Shown here piece by piece: positions 1-9,523 of a stretch of DNA of 64,000 nucleotides. The notes beneath the pieces are model-generated. The model made no database searches. It was not told the DNA's origin and saw only the letters and a list, made by a program, of their open reading frames with translations. Where the stretch lies: NCBI GenBank assembly GCA_963971575.1, contig OZ020611.1, positions 228,276,260-228,340,259 on the forward strand, read 5' to 3'. Both the position numbers and the translations under genes were made by a program. The first letter of the stretch is position 1, and every line of letters starts with the position of its first letter. Source of the stretch: Liopterus haemorrhoidalis (lineage: Eukaryota > Arthropoda > Insecta > Coleoptera > Dytiscidae).

Positions 1-454
1 CCACGGCAATATTTTTTCTACTGAATAATACACGTATATTCAATTTTATTTTTATCTTGCAGTATTAATGATAATTTAAATTATGGTTATTTGAAATGAT
101 GGGCGACTCTATCTTTTTATAAAAATATGCCTTTATCATTGCCATTAATAATGGCTTGTTATCTGAGTTGTTCAATGTATCATTAATGTTACACCAAAAA
201 GCTATTTTTGCACTTAGCGTACAATAAACACTTACGCACAATATTTGTTTAATAATTTGTATATACTATACAAAATTGGTACTAAGAATTGTGAATCACT
301 GAAATTTTTCTAGACTAGCACTCTGTTCTTATAAGTTCAAGTTTGTGCGTATAAGCAGCGGCGTAACTTCATTTGTTGGGCTCCCGCACAGAATTTTATT
401 ATCCCCTCTCCCTTGGTTCATTGCTGTACCTGTTGGTTACGTATTTTTAATATA
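1..454. other. AT-rich noncoding DNA
   Basis: No coding signal or structured repeat was recognised. Around 355-370 a GGCGTAAC stretch loosely resembles the GGCGTAGC end of the hAT MITE seen complete at 6879, so an old hAT scrap is possible but not supported by a TIR pair or TSD. Confidence 0.4.
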
Positions 455-1107
455 CACGGTGTTTGTTTGAAACGGGGCACCCCGAAAATCTCCTTTATTT
501 GTAGAGATACAAAAAATCTTCAGAACAAAAGTTAAACTAGACAAAAAGGCCCATCTAAAGGTTACTATAAGAATTCTGAGGCACTTCCGGTTTCACCGGA
601 AATGATGTCAACTTTTGATACAGCATAGGAAATCGATAATTTTATATTTTTTTCCTAAAAGTACATTAAATTAGCTTTACAATGACAACAAAAAATCATA
701 TTTTTATGTTAACCATTTCAAAATGGCGACCATTTATTTACAAAATAATAATCAACATAAGTTTTACAAAGTTGAACGTAGCAAGCTTTGAAAACAATAA
801 AAAAAGAAACAAAATATCTCTAAAATAAACTGTTATAACTAGTTATTATATGAAATAACATGAAATAACTTAAATTTTAATTTTTCAATTAAATGTTTTA
901 TAAATAACAAGAGTTTAATATGGTAGTTTATTTAGCTTATTTTTGTTTAAAAACAAAAAATTGTATTAATTGGTAGTAAGTCGTTATTTGTACCTAATAA
1001 TGGTTTATGTACGATATACCAACGAAGAGATGACAGATATGGTTCTGATATACGGAGAGTGCCAAAGAAATGCGGTTAGGGCCCAGCGACTCTATCAGGA
1101 ACTATAG
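455..1107 (+). mobile_element. 5' part of a Tc1/mariner-superfamily element, truncated
   Basis: It starts with CACGGTGTTTGTTTGAAACG directly after a TA, as expected for this superfamily. The inverted form of this terminus (CGTTTCAAACAAACACC) recurs at 60086-60109. About 550 bp of untranslated sequence follows, including a CTTCCGG..CCGGAA hairpin near 585, and then the start of a transposase reading frame at 1000. The element stops abruptly at a GGAATA microsatellite where a HINE begins, so its 3' part is lost. A transposase 3' fragment that may belong to the same family lies on the minus strand at 20926-21056. Confidence 0.55.
1000..1107 (+). pseudogene. Transposase N-terminal helix-turn-helix fragment
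   Basis: From the ATG at 1000 the frame reads 35 residues, including YTNEEMTDMVLIYGECQRNA, before a TAG. This matches, from memory, the N-terminus of a very common insect transposase type (YTNEE...MVLVYGE..NA) that begins with a DNA-binding helix-turn-helix. Only the first helix-turn-helix is present; linker and DDE catalytic domain are missing because a microsatellite and a HINE follow. The frame sits where a transposase start should be relative to the TIR at 455. It is a dead 5' stub. Confidence 0.5.
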
Positions 1108-1132
1108 GAATAGGAATAGGAATAGGAATAGG
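1104..1132 (+). repeat. (GGAATA)n microsatellite
   Basis: About four and a half perfect GGAATA units mark the join between the transposase stub and HINE copy A. Confidence 0.85.
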
Positions 1133-1136
1133 ACTC

Positions 1137-1164
1137 TATCTTTTGTCGTCTGTCTGTCTGTCTA

Positions 1165-1205
<41 letters not shown>

Positions 1206-1206
1206 A

Positions 1207-1241
<35 letters not shown>

Positions 1242-2184
1242 TCGGTAAAAATTGTAGCCAAACGGCTAAACCTAGAGAGTTGAAATTTGGCATGCTTATG
1301 CAACTCTTTGACCCGCACATAGGAAAAATACTACAACATCTAAAAAACATATCCCCCTAAAAAAAATAAACAAATATAAGCTGTTCACTTTTGTAAGAAC
1401 ACACTAGATCTGGTTATTTTGGTTACTATTATGGTGTGTTACTGACTTTAAATGTCAATTAAAAATAATCCTTACGCTGTATAACCGACTTTTTTGTCCC
1501 ACGCCCTGTATCCCAGATGGTTTAAACTAAAAATCTGAAAAAATTCTAAGTAATGTACATTGGTGTGAACCGAAATAGTACAACAGGACTTTTTGATCAG
1601 AAACGCATTTTTTGTGATTTTTGGCTAATAATGTACACAAGTTATAGCTTTGTAACAAGCTACAATGGAACGTGTATGCTGGTGTAGTGCTTTTGACGCT
1701 GGCGTTTCACCCAAGTAACTCGATCCGAATGAAATCGAAACCTGCGAGAAGAGACAATATTATTTTTTGTTTTTGTTTTTTTAAATTTTTATATTGTTTA
1801 AATTATTTTTTCAAAATTCTAGTTATATTTTGACAAATGTTGCATTTAATTTTTAAAAGCGTAAATTTAATAACCAGTGAAAATTATTTAAATTATAATT
1901 TAATTCTGTTTCAATGTACACGAAATCAGAGGTGCGGAACTTATAACAACCAATGGAAGCCATAGGCGCAAATTTTAAAATTCTTAATGAACCTTGCTAT
2001 ATATATATAAAAAAAAAAAAATTGCACATATTTAGTAACCTAAATAATGGTATTAGGCGGAATTAAAATTAACAAAAAAAAAATTTTAATATAAAATTTG
2101 TTTTGGCATCCCAAATAATCATCATTCACTTACTAAATACCTGCAAAACCCTGAAATGTGCGAAAATTCACACTTCACTTCAAT
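1137..2184 (+). mobile_element. HINE/DINE-1-like Helentron derivative, copy A (5' end lost)
   Basis: The order of blocks is TTTTGTCGTC, a (GTCT)n core, TTCGGTAAAAATTGTAGCC, a conserved A-rich body, a degenerate tRNA-like patch (TGGTGTAGTGC at 1680), a second conserved body, ACCTGCAAAACCC near 2138, and a terminal GTGCGAAAATTCACAC hairpin. The same order recurs in several other copies. The 5' AGGGTTTTGTAGG motif is replaced by the GGAATA repeat. A GTCY microsatellite core, sub-terminal inverted repeats and a 3' stem-loop are the known hallmarks of DINE-1/mini-me/HINE elements; assignment to them is inferred from structure. Confidence 0.65.
1147..1240 (+). repeat. (GTCT)n microsatellite core of HINE copy A
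   Basis: Nearly uninterrupted GTCT/GTAT units. Open frames across it (CLSV repeats, or TDRQ on the other strand) are artefacts of the 4-bp period, not genes. Confidence 0.9.
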
Positions 2185-2190
2185 TTTTTT

Positions 2191-2278
2191 CTGTTTATTA
2201 CAAACAGATGTTTTGAAGGATCAATCCCATTGTTCAATGCATATGCGTTTATGTTATGGGTTTATTATAAACCAGGCT
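2191..2278. mobile_element. Right half of a Harbinger-type MITE
   Basis: The sequence from CTGTTTATTACAAACAG to TTATTATAAACCAGGCT matches the right half of the complete 151-bp MITE at 7834-7984. It follows directly on the HINE 3' end; the left TIR is missing. Confidence 0.7.
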
Positions 2279-2280
2279 TT

Positions 2281-3084
2281 ACTTCAAGCGATGCTTTGTT
2301 GACCTTGAAGGATCCAGCCAAAAAAATTAAACAAGCGATGACATGTGCAAGCAAGAAGCGCGCTGGAAACCAGTATTCTAGGTATTCATGCTCTTAGCAG
2401 AGCTAAGCAAGACTGAGAATTCTGTCAGAAGATAGAGTACAAATGAAAAAGGTTTTTGTGCCATTTCGTTGAGTACCATCTTCATATTTTGTGATATTAA
2501 AAATTTGATGTGGTGTGAATTTTCACACATTTAAGTTCTGTTTTACATTTTGATCGTTCAAGGTTTCCTCTGTTAAAAATTTCTAAAAACAAAAATGATC
2601 ATTAAATTTATAATTATATCCGTTAATGAATAATTCAATAATTTCTACAATAGTTCTGTTTTGTATTTTCTATATATAGTTGCACACATTGTCATTCAGA
2701 TAATATGAATTACAAATTGCTTGTTCACCTTCGCGAATTTATACAACTTCCTATACTATTGTATTGAAGTTTGGTTCACCACAAACATACATCATAAAAC
2801 CTGAATACTGGCTGTTGGTTTTTTCGTTGGAATTTGGCACTTTACAAGGACACGGATTAGTTGATTATTTAATGACATCATTCGGTTAATTTATTGACGG
2901 ATGTGACGTGACAGGTTCAGAAATATTTTTATAAAATTTTTGTATTGATATTTAAATTAGATTAAATACATAGAGTGTTCATTTTAATTTATCTAAACAT
3001 TGCTACCTCGAGAATTAGAATAGCTACGAGGTAGGTTAAATTAGACAACAAGTGCCATTTTATAAGAGAATATAAACGAGCAAT
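2281..3084. other. AT-rich noncoding DNA
   Basis: No gene was recognised. A GTGTGAATTTTCACAC palindrome near 2513-2530 is the inverted form of the HINE 3' hairpin and is probably a tiny HINE terminal relic. Nothing else is supported. Confidence 0.4.
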
Positions 3085-3111
3085 CGGTTGAAACAATATT
3101 TGTTTCAACCG
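3085..3111. repeat. Perfect hairpin followed by a long T run
   Basis: A 12-bp perfect stem (CGGTTGAAACAA / TTGTTTCAACCG) with a 3-nt loop is followed at once by about 20 Ts. It looks like a bacterial intrinsic terminator, but in this eukaryotic setting it is more likely a foldback MITE core or transposon end. Confidence 0.7.
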
Positions 3112-3129
3112 TTTTTTTTTTTTTTTTTT

Positions 3130-3262
3130 CTTTCCACCTTCTGATAAACTTCTGGGTAACTATCTGATAGATAAAGTTATCTGATACTTTATCTGTTGGA
3201 TAAATATCATCCCGTCTTTCAATTCATATTTATCTGTCAGATAGTTATCTGACGGATAATGA
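3130..3262. repeat. TATCTG-rich inverted repeat patch
   Basis: Short TATCTGAYAGATAA-like motifs are repeated in both orientations across this stretch, ending at TATCTGACGGATAA just before the next MITE. Probably the remains of a small palindromic MITE; no TSD was found. Confidence 0.35.
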
Positions 3263-3268
3263 GACTTA

Positions 3269-3712
3269 AAGTCACTGGATTATACAAAGTAGCGCAAGTC
3301 TTTGAAGAAGCCGACAGACCCCAGAGTTTGATTGGCAACATTGGTTCCCCTATTAAGCAAATTAAAACAGCAATTTTGACGTTCTTAAGTTTACGTCTGC
3401 GCTGTCATATCTCCCTCTCTCGCTCTCATTTAATAACCTTCTTTGTCAGCGGTTTGAATATTTAAGGTTAAGTTTAATTGAAATTTATAAATTATATCCA
3501 TTTTATTTCATAAAAATTTAAAAAATAATTGAAATTGTACCACAATTTTGTTATAGTGCATATTTGATTAAAAAAATCGTGATTACAATGTTTAAAATAA
3601 AAACTAGTTTCTTATTTTAGTAATGTTGGAATCACTGAACATCATTTGTGTTGGCGACATTTTGAACCCCAGCATGGCCGCCGTTGCGGTACTTTGTATA
3701 ATCTAGTGACTT
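3269..3712. mobile_element. TA-inserting MITE with ~29-bp TIRs, copy 1
   Basis: The left end AAGTCACTGGATTATACAAA and the right end, inverted AAGTCACTAGATTATACAAA, form TIRs of about 29 bp flanked by TA. The 444-bp interior has no gene. The copy at 17589-18008 is closely similar. TIR plus TA duplication fits a Tc1/mariner-type non-autonomous element. Confidence 0.8.
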
Positions 3713-3781
3713 TAACAAAAACAACAGAGCAGTTAGGCGTTAGTCAACAAACTGTTTCCAATCGCCTACGAGAGATGGGTA
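3713..3781 (+). pseudogene. Fragment of Mos1-like mariner transposase
   Basis: This stretch of about 70 bp encodes TTEQLGVSQQTVSNRLREMG, the second helix-turn-helix of a mauritiana-type mariner transposase. By eye it is identical to the reverse complement of 17519-17588, including its position right beside the same MITE end. It is followed directly by MITE interior sequence starting GGTTCCCC, so nothing else of the transposase remains here. Confidence 0.75.
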
Positions 3782-4168
3782 GGTTCCCCTGTTAAACAAA
3801 CTAAAGCAGCAATTTTTACGTTCTTAAGTTTACGTCTGCGCTGTCACATCTCTCTCTCTCTCGACCTCATTTAATAACCTCCGTTGTCAACGTTTTTAAT
3901 ATTTAAGGTTAAGTTTCATTTAAATTTATATATTATATCCATTTTATTTAATGAAAATAAAATAAAAAGAATACTGAAATTGTACCACAATTGTGTTATA
4001 GTGCACCTTTGATTAAAAAAATCGTGATTACAATGTTTAAAATAAAAATTATGGTAGTACTAGTTTCTTATTTTTGTACTGTTGGAATCACTGAAAATCA
4101 TTTGTGTTGGCGACATTTTTAGCCCCAGTATGGCCGCCGTTGCGCTACTTTATATAATCTAGTGACTT
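3782..4168. mobile_element. Same MITE, copy 2, left end missing
   Basis: It matches the MITE at 3269-3712 from its internal GGTTCCCC onward and ends with AGTGACTT followed by TA. Lacking the left TIR, it sits as an imperfect tandem behind copy 1, separated by the mariner fragment. Confidence 0.75.
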
Positions 4169-4339
4169 TAATGAGACTGACATATTGAATCCTCAGATTG
4201 GTAACACTGAATGTGTAACTGAAATAGGCGTTGAGAAAGATTTTTTTTAGGGAAATAAATAAATAAATTGGTAAACTGACAGCTGTCGAGCTGTTTTTTG
4301 GTTATTGTCATTAACAAAATTAAATTTATGTATGCGTTA

Positions 4340-4865
4340 TGGCTCAGTTACACGATGCAAGTAACTTGCACCAGTAAGTACTTGCACCAGTCACTGGCAT
4401 CGTGTAAACGTACATGCAGTACTGGTGCCAGTACTGGCACAAGTATCTCATGTAAGTCAAGTGAATAGAAGCCGTTCCTATTTACTGGCACAAGTAGCCG
4501 TGCCAGTGACTTAAAAATGGCCGCAATGATCAGCTGATGTATTTTCGCGGTTACAAAAACAAACTTTTTCACACCTTTTTTTAATAAATGTAGTTTTTGG
4601 CGCCGATTCATTTTTCTTTAGAAAGACGTACGCATAAAATACATAAAATTAGGTTAAACATCGAAAATTGGCGCGATAAAAAGACGGTTTTACGCATAAA
4701 AAATAATTGGAGCATCTACATTTTGCAGTGTGTTTCGGGTTCTTTGCAAGGTTACTTAAATAAGATACTGGAATACGTGTAAACGACTAAACGACTTGTG
4801 CAAGTACTGGCACAAGTACTTGTGCCAGTACTTGCACAAGTTACTGGCATCGTGTAACCGGGCCA
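4340..4865. mobile_element. PIF/Harbinger-type MITE with long TIRs
   Basis: The left end TGGCTCAGTTACACGATGC and the right end ...GCATCGTGTAACCGGGCCA are inverted over roughly 50 bp and flanked by TTA on both sides (4337-4339 and 4866-4868). Both ends carry repeated AGTACTGGCACAAGTAC motifs, like sub-terminal transposase-binding repeats. Open frames inside are low complexity and unsupported. Confidence 0.8.
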
Positions 4866-5049
4866 TTATACAAGATTTTAGCAATTATTAATGTCGTAAA
4901 CATGTAATAAAATTGGGGGAATGAAAAATAGATAGTAGATATTAATAATAATTGTTCTACGCGTATTTAATTTTTTAATTTTATTACGATTGATGTAAAT
5001 ACAAAATAAGTTATAATAAATTTGAAAAAATGAAATTAAATCACGGAGT

Positions 5050-5290
5050 ATTCTTTCATTTTTATTTTTTCTGAGTAATCAGTTTCTTCAGGTACGTCGC
5101 CTGTGTCGGTGATCTTTTGTGGGTGGTTCTTCATATCCACTCTTCTAACGTTAAAGTTGCGTAATACTGCAGCTGCTACTATACCAATTATAATCTTATT
5201 GCTCAAATTCGAAGCGAATATTAGAATTATTAAACATTGTATTGTAAGGCGTGGATCCCGGCTAACGTTTAATATAAAATATCCTTCTCG
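5050..5290 (-). pseudogene. PIF/Harbinger transposase C-terminal remnant
   Basis: Read on the minus strand, about 5270 down to 5050 encodes NKIIIGIVAAAVLRNFNVRR followed by an acidic PEETD tail. This resembles the end of PIF/Harbinger (DDE_Tnp_4) transposases, where a late helix reads NII-ATAVLHN followed by an acidic tail. The adjoining 5290-5400 stretch, also minus, could encode RVFYEIARYPRVGAAWDEM, perhaps part of a partner protein. No catalytic residue survives and stops interrupt the frame. Identification rests on a short motif recalled from memory. Confidence 0.35.
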
Positions 5291-6688
5291 ACATCGTTTA
5301 CTTCAGCCTTTTTTTTACAGAAGAAAGCAGTTTCACTAACATTTCATCCCAGGCTGCACCTACGCGTGGATACCGGGCAATTTCATAAAATACTCGTTGA
5401 AATTTGTGTATTTAATTTTCCGTACAAGCCATACAAATGAAATCAGACATAAGCTGGATATTGCATGAGATACTTTTTTCATATTTTTTCTCACCGTGGA
5501 CTGTTGCACTATTATTTTGGAGTTAAGGCATTATTTCTACAAATAATAAAATTCAAACAAATTATATTTTTTCAAGTCCATTTTGCAATTTATTGTTCCA
5601 AGAAATCATTTAAAAGGGTTTTTTGTCATACTTACCAAACCCTAAAAAGAAACACTGCATTAGATTACAAAATACTAGAAGTATACAGACGTTTCTACAA
5701 AATCATAAGTGGCCAAGAGCTTTTTGATTTTAAAAGGTAATAATTATGAACTTATGAGACTTTAATCATAAGCTAAAAGAGCTGATCAGTTGTACTAATC
5801 AAATATTAGATGCAACCGACCCTTACCGCAGAAGGGGAAGGTTCTTTTTCCAAATGGCACCTATATAAAAATAATATTTTATTTAACAACCATATAATGG
5901 AGGCTATATTGCAAGAGGATGCAATTTACCACCCGAGCCGTTAGCAAGCTAGAATAAATAATAGTATTTTAAATATTGTTGTACGTTAGACAGTTGATCG
6001 TTGGGCAGCCATCTTGATGACGCAGGTTCTGAAGTTTTTCAATTGAAGCTCAGAATTTATGTGTTTTTAAATTAAATTTATTATTTTTCTTATGATAAAA
6101 CTATATAGTTGTAGATAAAAATATTTATTACTACAATTATATTTTTAATGTACTGTTTTAGAACCGCTGTAAAACATTTTGTGACACGACCTACATATTT
6201 ACAATATATTGTTTACAATTTTTTTTATTTATTTTAGCACATTTGCAACGTAATTAAATAACTGACACGTTCATACAAAATTATCAACATATTTTGAGGT
6301 TAAAATGTTGTTAAAACCGAAATTAAAAATAATTTACGTGCTTTCACATTCATAGATACCAGCTATATATAGCGAAACACAAAGTATATACGTAGATAGT
6401 TAATACACTCATAATTTAATTTTTAAATATTATATGTTTTTTAAAACTATTTCTTTACACAAAACTGAAGATATTATATTTAAAATAGAAAGCCATAAAT
6501 AAATTACAAAGTAGCAAATGTTTAAAAAGATATAATTTATTTATTTTTTACATTATATACTCAGAGCCGAAAACAGGATCGGACTATTCATATAAATATC
6601 CGATGAAATAGCCGGGCTAAATAAGGCTAGGGCCATTTTCGGACGCCAATAGACTCAAATAAGTCAATTTAAAAGAAAAGGCAGTCGG
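5291..6688. other. AT-rich noncoding DNA
   Basis: No gene was recognised. The open frame at 5465-5740 has no domain and biased AT composition. A block at 5868-5905 (AATAATATTTTATTTAAC...ATATAATGGAGGCT) recurs at 12848-12886, so both are relics of one dispersed repeat. Confidence 0.4.
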
Positions 6689-7307
6689 ATTACCAGCAGA
6701 GAGTCGAACTGGAACCGAAACGAAAACCGAAAACGGTTAGTTTCGGCTCATTTTTTTTTTTCCATTCAATTCATTAATTAATCGCTTTCGTACTACTAAA
6801 ACTTATATTGACTGATAAAAGAATGAATCTATCAGAAGCAAATTTGAAGAACATATTATTGTGTCGATTAATCAAAGACAGTGGCGTAGCGTGGTGGTGG
6901 AGGGGGGTGCGGCTCGCCCCGGGCGCCAAATTTTTGGGGCGGCAAAATTCACAATAAATAATATCTTGTAATCTGAACTAAAAATTTGAACCATTTTTTT
7001 CATATTTTTGTCGCACCTACAATTCGGATCGATTCAAATGAGCACGGAATATTTTATTATTTAATCTGTGACGGAACCGGGGTATACCCTTTATTTAAGT
7101 GAGTGTAGTCATCTCGCTCGCTCTACCAGTTACCTTGCGGTAATTCCCCGTGTTTTATTTTGTGCTCGGATTGTTCACGACGAATATTCAGCGAGAATTA
7201 ATTCTTTCATATAAAGAATAGAGCTCAATATTGCCTTGGGTGACCAGACGTACTCTTTTTAGGGTTTTGTAGGTATGACCAAAAAACCCTTATACCGTCA
7301 TTTTGTC

Positions 7308-7353
<46 letters not shown>

Positions 7354-7833
7354 TCGGTCAAAATTGTAGCCAAACGGCTAAACCTAGAGAGTTGAAATTT
7401 GGCATGCTTATACAACTCGTTGACCCGCACATAGGAAAAATACTAAAACATCTAAAAAACATATCCCTCTAAAAATATAAACAAATATGTGCTCATCGAA
7501 AAAAAAAATATTTTTTTTAAATTCTGAGTAGGGTATCAAATGAAAGCCCTTAGTACGTGGATTAACGATCAAAATTTTATTTTTGCAAAATAAGTTATTT
7601 TGATGCGATTTTTGTCCAAATTGTGCAAAAAAATTTTTGTCCCATACCCTGTAGCCCAGATGGTTTAAACTAAAAATCTGAAAAAATTCTAAGTAATGTA
7701 CATTGGTGTGAACCGGAATAGTACAACAGGAATTTTTGATCAGATTATGTTTTCGGAAAATAACGCATTTTTTGTGTTTTTAACTAAAATATGTTAACTA
7801 TTTAATACGTTGTGTAACATATCACAACAGTAA

Positions 7834-7984
7834 AGCCTGGTTTATAATAGATATGTTATGGAACATAAGCATAAAAATTACACTACTCTCTTTGTTCTGT
7901 TTATTACAAACAGATGTTTTGAAGGGTCAAATCTATTGTTTAATGCATATGCAGTTATGCTATGGGCTTATTATAAACCAGGCT
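7834..7984. mobile_element. 151-bp Harbinger-type MITE, TSD TAA
   Basis: Ends AGCCTGGTTTATAATA and its inverted copy TATTATAAACCAGGCT, flanked by TAA at 7831-7833 and 7985-7987. A 3-bp TWA duplication is typical of PIF/Harbinger. The right half of another copy is at 2191-2278. Confidence 0.85.
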
Positions 7985-7989
7985 TAACT

Positions 7990-8062
7990 CTCGTGGCGTG
8001 GTTGGATTCGTCGTGCGCTTAATAATATAAGTTAACTTGCAAACTAGGGTTCGAATCCTGTT
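7990..8062 (+). other. tRNA-like cassette with pol III A and B boxes
   Basis: TGGCGTGGTTGG (7994-8005) resembles a pol III A box and GGTTCGAATCC (8048-8058) is a perfect B box within a T-arm-like CTAGG..CCTG stem. The acceptor stem is not intact and an oligo-T run follows, so it is tRNA-derived rather than a working tRNA. Equivalent cassettes occupy the same place in HINE copies at 28874-28921 (minus), 41328-41381 (minus) and 55888-55949. Confidence 0.55.
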
Positions 8063-8564
8063 GATTTTATTTTTTGTTTTTTTTTTTGCATTTTTATTTT
8101 GTTTAAATTATTTTGTTAAAATTCTAGTTATATTTGGTAAATAGTGCATTTAATTTTTAAAAGCGTAAATTTAATAACCAGTGAAAAGTGTTGAAATTAT
8201 AATGTAATTCTATGTTTGACGAAATCAAAGGGCGGGACTTATGATGTAAGCAACCAATGGAAGCCATAGGTGCAATTTTCAAAATCTTAATGAACTTTGC
8301 TATATAAAAAAAATACTGCATATATTTAGAAACTCAAATAATGGTATTAGGCATTCGAATTAAAATTCATAAAAAAATATTTTGACATAAAATTTGTTTT
8401 GGCATCCCAAATAATCATCGTTCAGTTACTAAATACCTGCAAAATCCAGAAATGTGTGAAAATTCACACTTCACATCAATTTTTTAGAGTATTATACTCT
8501 TTTTTGAGTAATATCCTCTATATTCTTACTTTTATAAAAAAAAAAAAAACTGAATATACTCTTT

Positions 8565-8735
8565 TTTGCTGGTCACTTGTTTTTATCACTTCTATTTTGG
8601 AAGTGAGGACATTTTTTTTTGCTCATTTCTTCTATTTTGGGAGTGAAGACCTTTTTTTTTGCTCGTCACTAGTATTTTTGAGTGAGGACCTCTATTTTTT
8701 GCTCATCACTTGTATTTTTGGAGTGTGACCTTTTT
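8565..8735 (+). repeat. Minisatellite, about four ~43-bp units
   Basis: The unit is roughly TTTTTTTTGCTCATCACTT followed by GTATTTTTGGAGTGAGGACC, repeated about four times with point changes. Confidence 0.75.
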
Positions 8736-9523
8736 TTTAGTATACTATTTTTCTGTAAAAAAAATCTGGTCAGCCTAATATTGTCTAATAACACCTGCAA
8801 CACCGTCGTCCAATTCACATCGACTCAATTAACTTGCTACAATTCATGATTTTCTTTAAGTGCGTGTTCTGATTTGTGATAGTTAGATTATTGAATTTTG
8901 TCGAAAAATTGTATGTAATCTCAGTGGCGTAGCGTAGCGAGGGCGGCAATTTCTGTAAATTTTGGAACCTTTTGGATTTATATACCTAAATAAGGGGGCG
9001 GCAAAATTGGTCTCCGCCCCGGGCGGCTGAAACCCACGCTACGCCACTGATCAAAGATTTTTATTTTATTCTTATTTAATATTTCAAATATTATTTATAT
9101 AATGTACTGTGATTAATTTTTATTTTATTTTATTTATTAATTTATTATTTATTTATTTATTTATTTTTTAAGAGAAAATTTTGTGTTATTCCGTTTACTT
9201 TTTTATAATATTGGGATTCTTCAAACCAATATTTATTATTTTTGTAAGAGAAAAGTTCATTTATTTATTATTATTTATTAACGTTATTCTTCTCTATAAT
9301 TTTGATTATATGAACTGTGTGTTATTCGAACCGGAACCGAACCGGAACTGACCGCAATTTTTAGATGAACCGAAACCGAAACTAATAAATTTGGGTTCGA
9401 CTCTCTGATTACCAGTCGAAGCACTAGTCCCAGTTCGACCAGGCTTAATGAAAAATTGATTTTTCCTCAGATATGTGTTTGTTCCAGTGTGCCCCACTAT
9501 GGAATATATTTGTACGGGAGTGG

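Larger units (their letters stand above)
7261..8482 (+). mobile_element. HINE/DINE-1-like element, copy B (complete)
   Basis: A complete copy: 5' motif AGGGTTTTGTAGGTAT at 7261-7276; (GTCT)n at 7308-7352; conserved body; tRNA-like cassette around 7990-8062; second body; 3' sub-terminal inverted motif ATACCTGCAAAATCC at 8433-8447; hairpin GTGTGAAAATTCACAC at 8454-8469. It lies between host T tracts (TTTTT on each side), consistent with the T|T insertion without TSD known for Helentrons. A Harbinger-type MITE sits in the middle. No Rep/helicase coding sequence is present, so it depends on an autonomous relative. Confidence 0.7.
7241..8768. mobile_element. Probable MITE inside the hAT element, split by a HINE
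   Basis: The left side reads GTGACCAGACGTACTCTTTTT, then the HINE, then TTTTTAGAGTATTATACTC and a right side ...ATCTGGTCAGCC. GACCAGA and TCTGGTC form a short TIR. The 8487-8545 part has a minus-strand relative at 29780-29862, showing that this is a dispersed repeat independent of the HINE. The TSD is unclear. Confidence 0.5.
6879..9049. mobile_element. Inner hAT-type MITE, TSD ATCAAAGA, with nested insertions
   Basis: The left end CAGTGGCGTAGCGTGG and right end CCACGCTACGCCACTG are inverted and flanked by identical 8-bp ATCAAAGA (6871-6878 and 9050-9057). GC-rich blocks just inside each end (CGCCCCGGGCG) contrast with the AT-rich surroundings. A second left-end-like CAGTGGCGTAGCGTAGC occurs at 8921 inside it, 129 bp from the right end, without a matching TSD of its own. 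No transposase survives. Confidence 0.88.
6697..9407. mobile_element. Outer hAT-type MITE, TSD ATTACCAG, with nested insertions
   Basis: The left end CAGAGAGTCGAAC and right end GTTCGACTCTCTG are perfect 13-bp TIRs flanked by identical 8-bp ATTACCAG at 6689-6696 and 9408-9415. An 8-bp TSD with CAG...CTG ends is diagnostic of hAT-type insertion. Without the nested element it would be about 540 bp. CCGAAACCGAAAC-type sub-terminal motifs lie near both ends and recur in the hAT element at 45843-46398, so they may be one family. Confidence 0.88.

Noticed and set aside
1147..1240. CRISPR array
   Set aside because: Uninterrupted tetranucleotide repeat without spacers, in eukaryotic DNA; no CRISPR-like array occurs anywhere in the window.
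1070..1360. Open frames with CLSV or TDRQ repeats across (GTCT)n, also at 7275, 41423 and 55312
   Set aside because: The 4-bp microsatellite is open in every frame; the sequence belongs to HINE copies.
3085..3130. Bacterial intrinsic terminator
   Set aside because: The window is clearly eukaryotic; kept only as a structural hairpin.
4348..4782. Open frames on both strands in the 526-bp MITE
   Set aside because: Low-complexity translations of repeated AGTACTGGCACAAG motifs; no domain.
5465..5740. 91-codon plus-strand open frame
   Set aside because: Lys/Phe/Tyr-rich translation of AT-rich DNA, with no motif, splice signal or repeat support.
7990..8062. Functional tRNA gene
   Set aside because: The B box is perfect but acceptor and anticodon stems do not pair; it lies inside a HINE at a fixed site.
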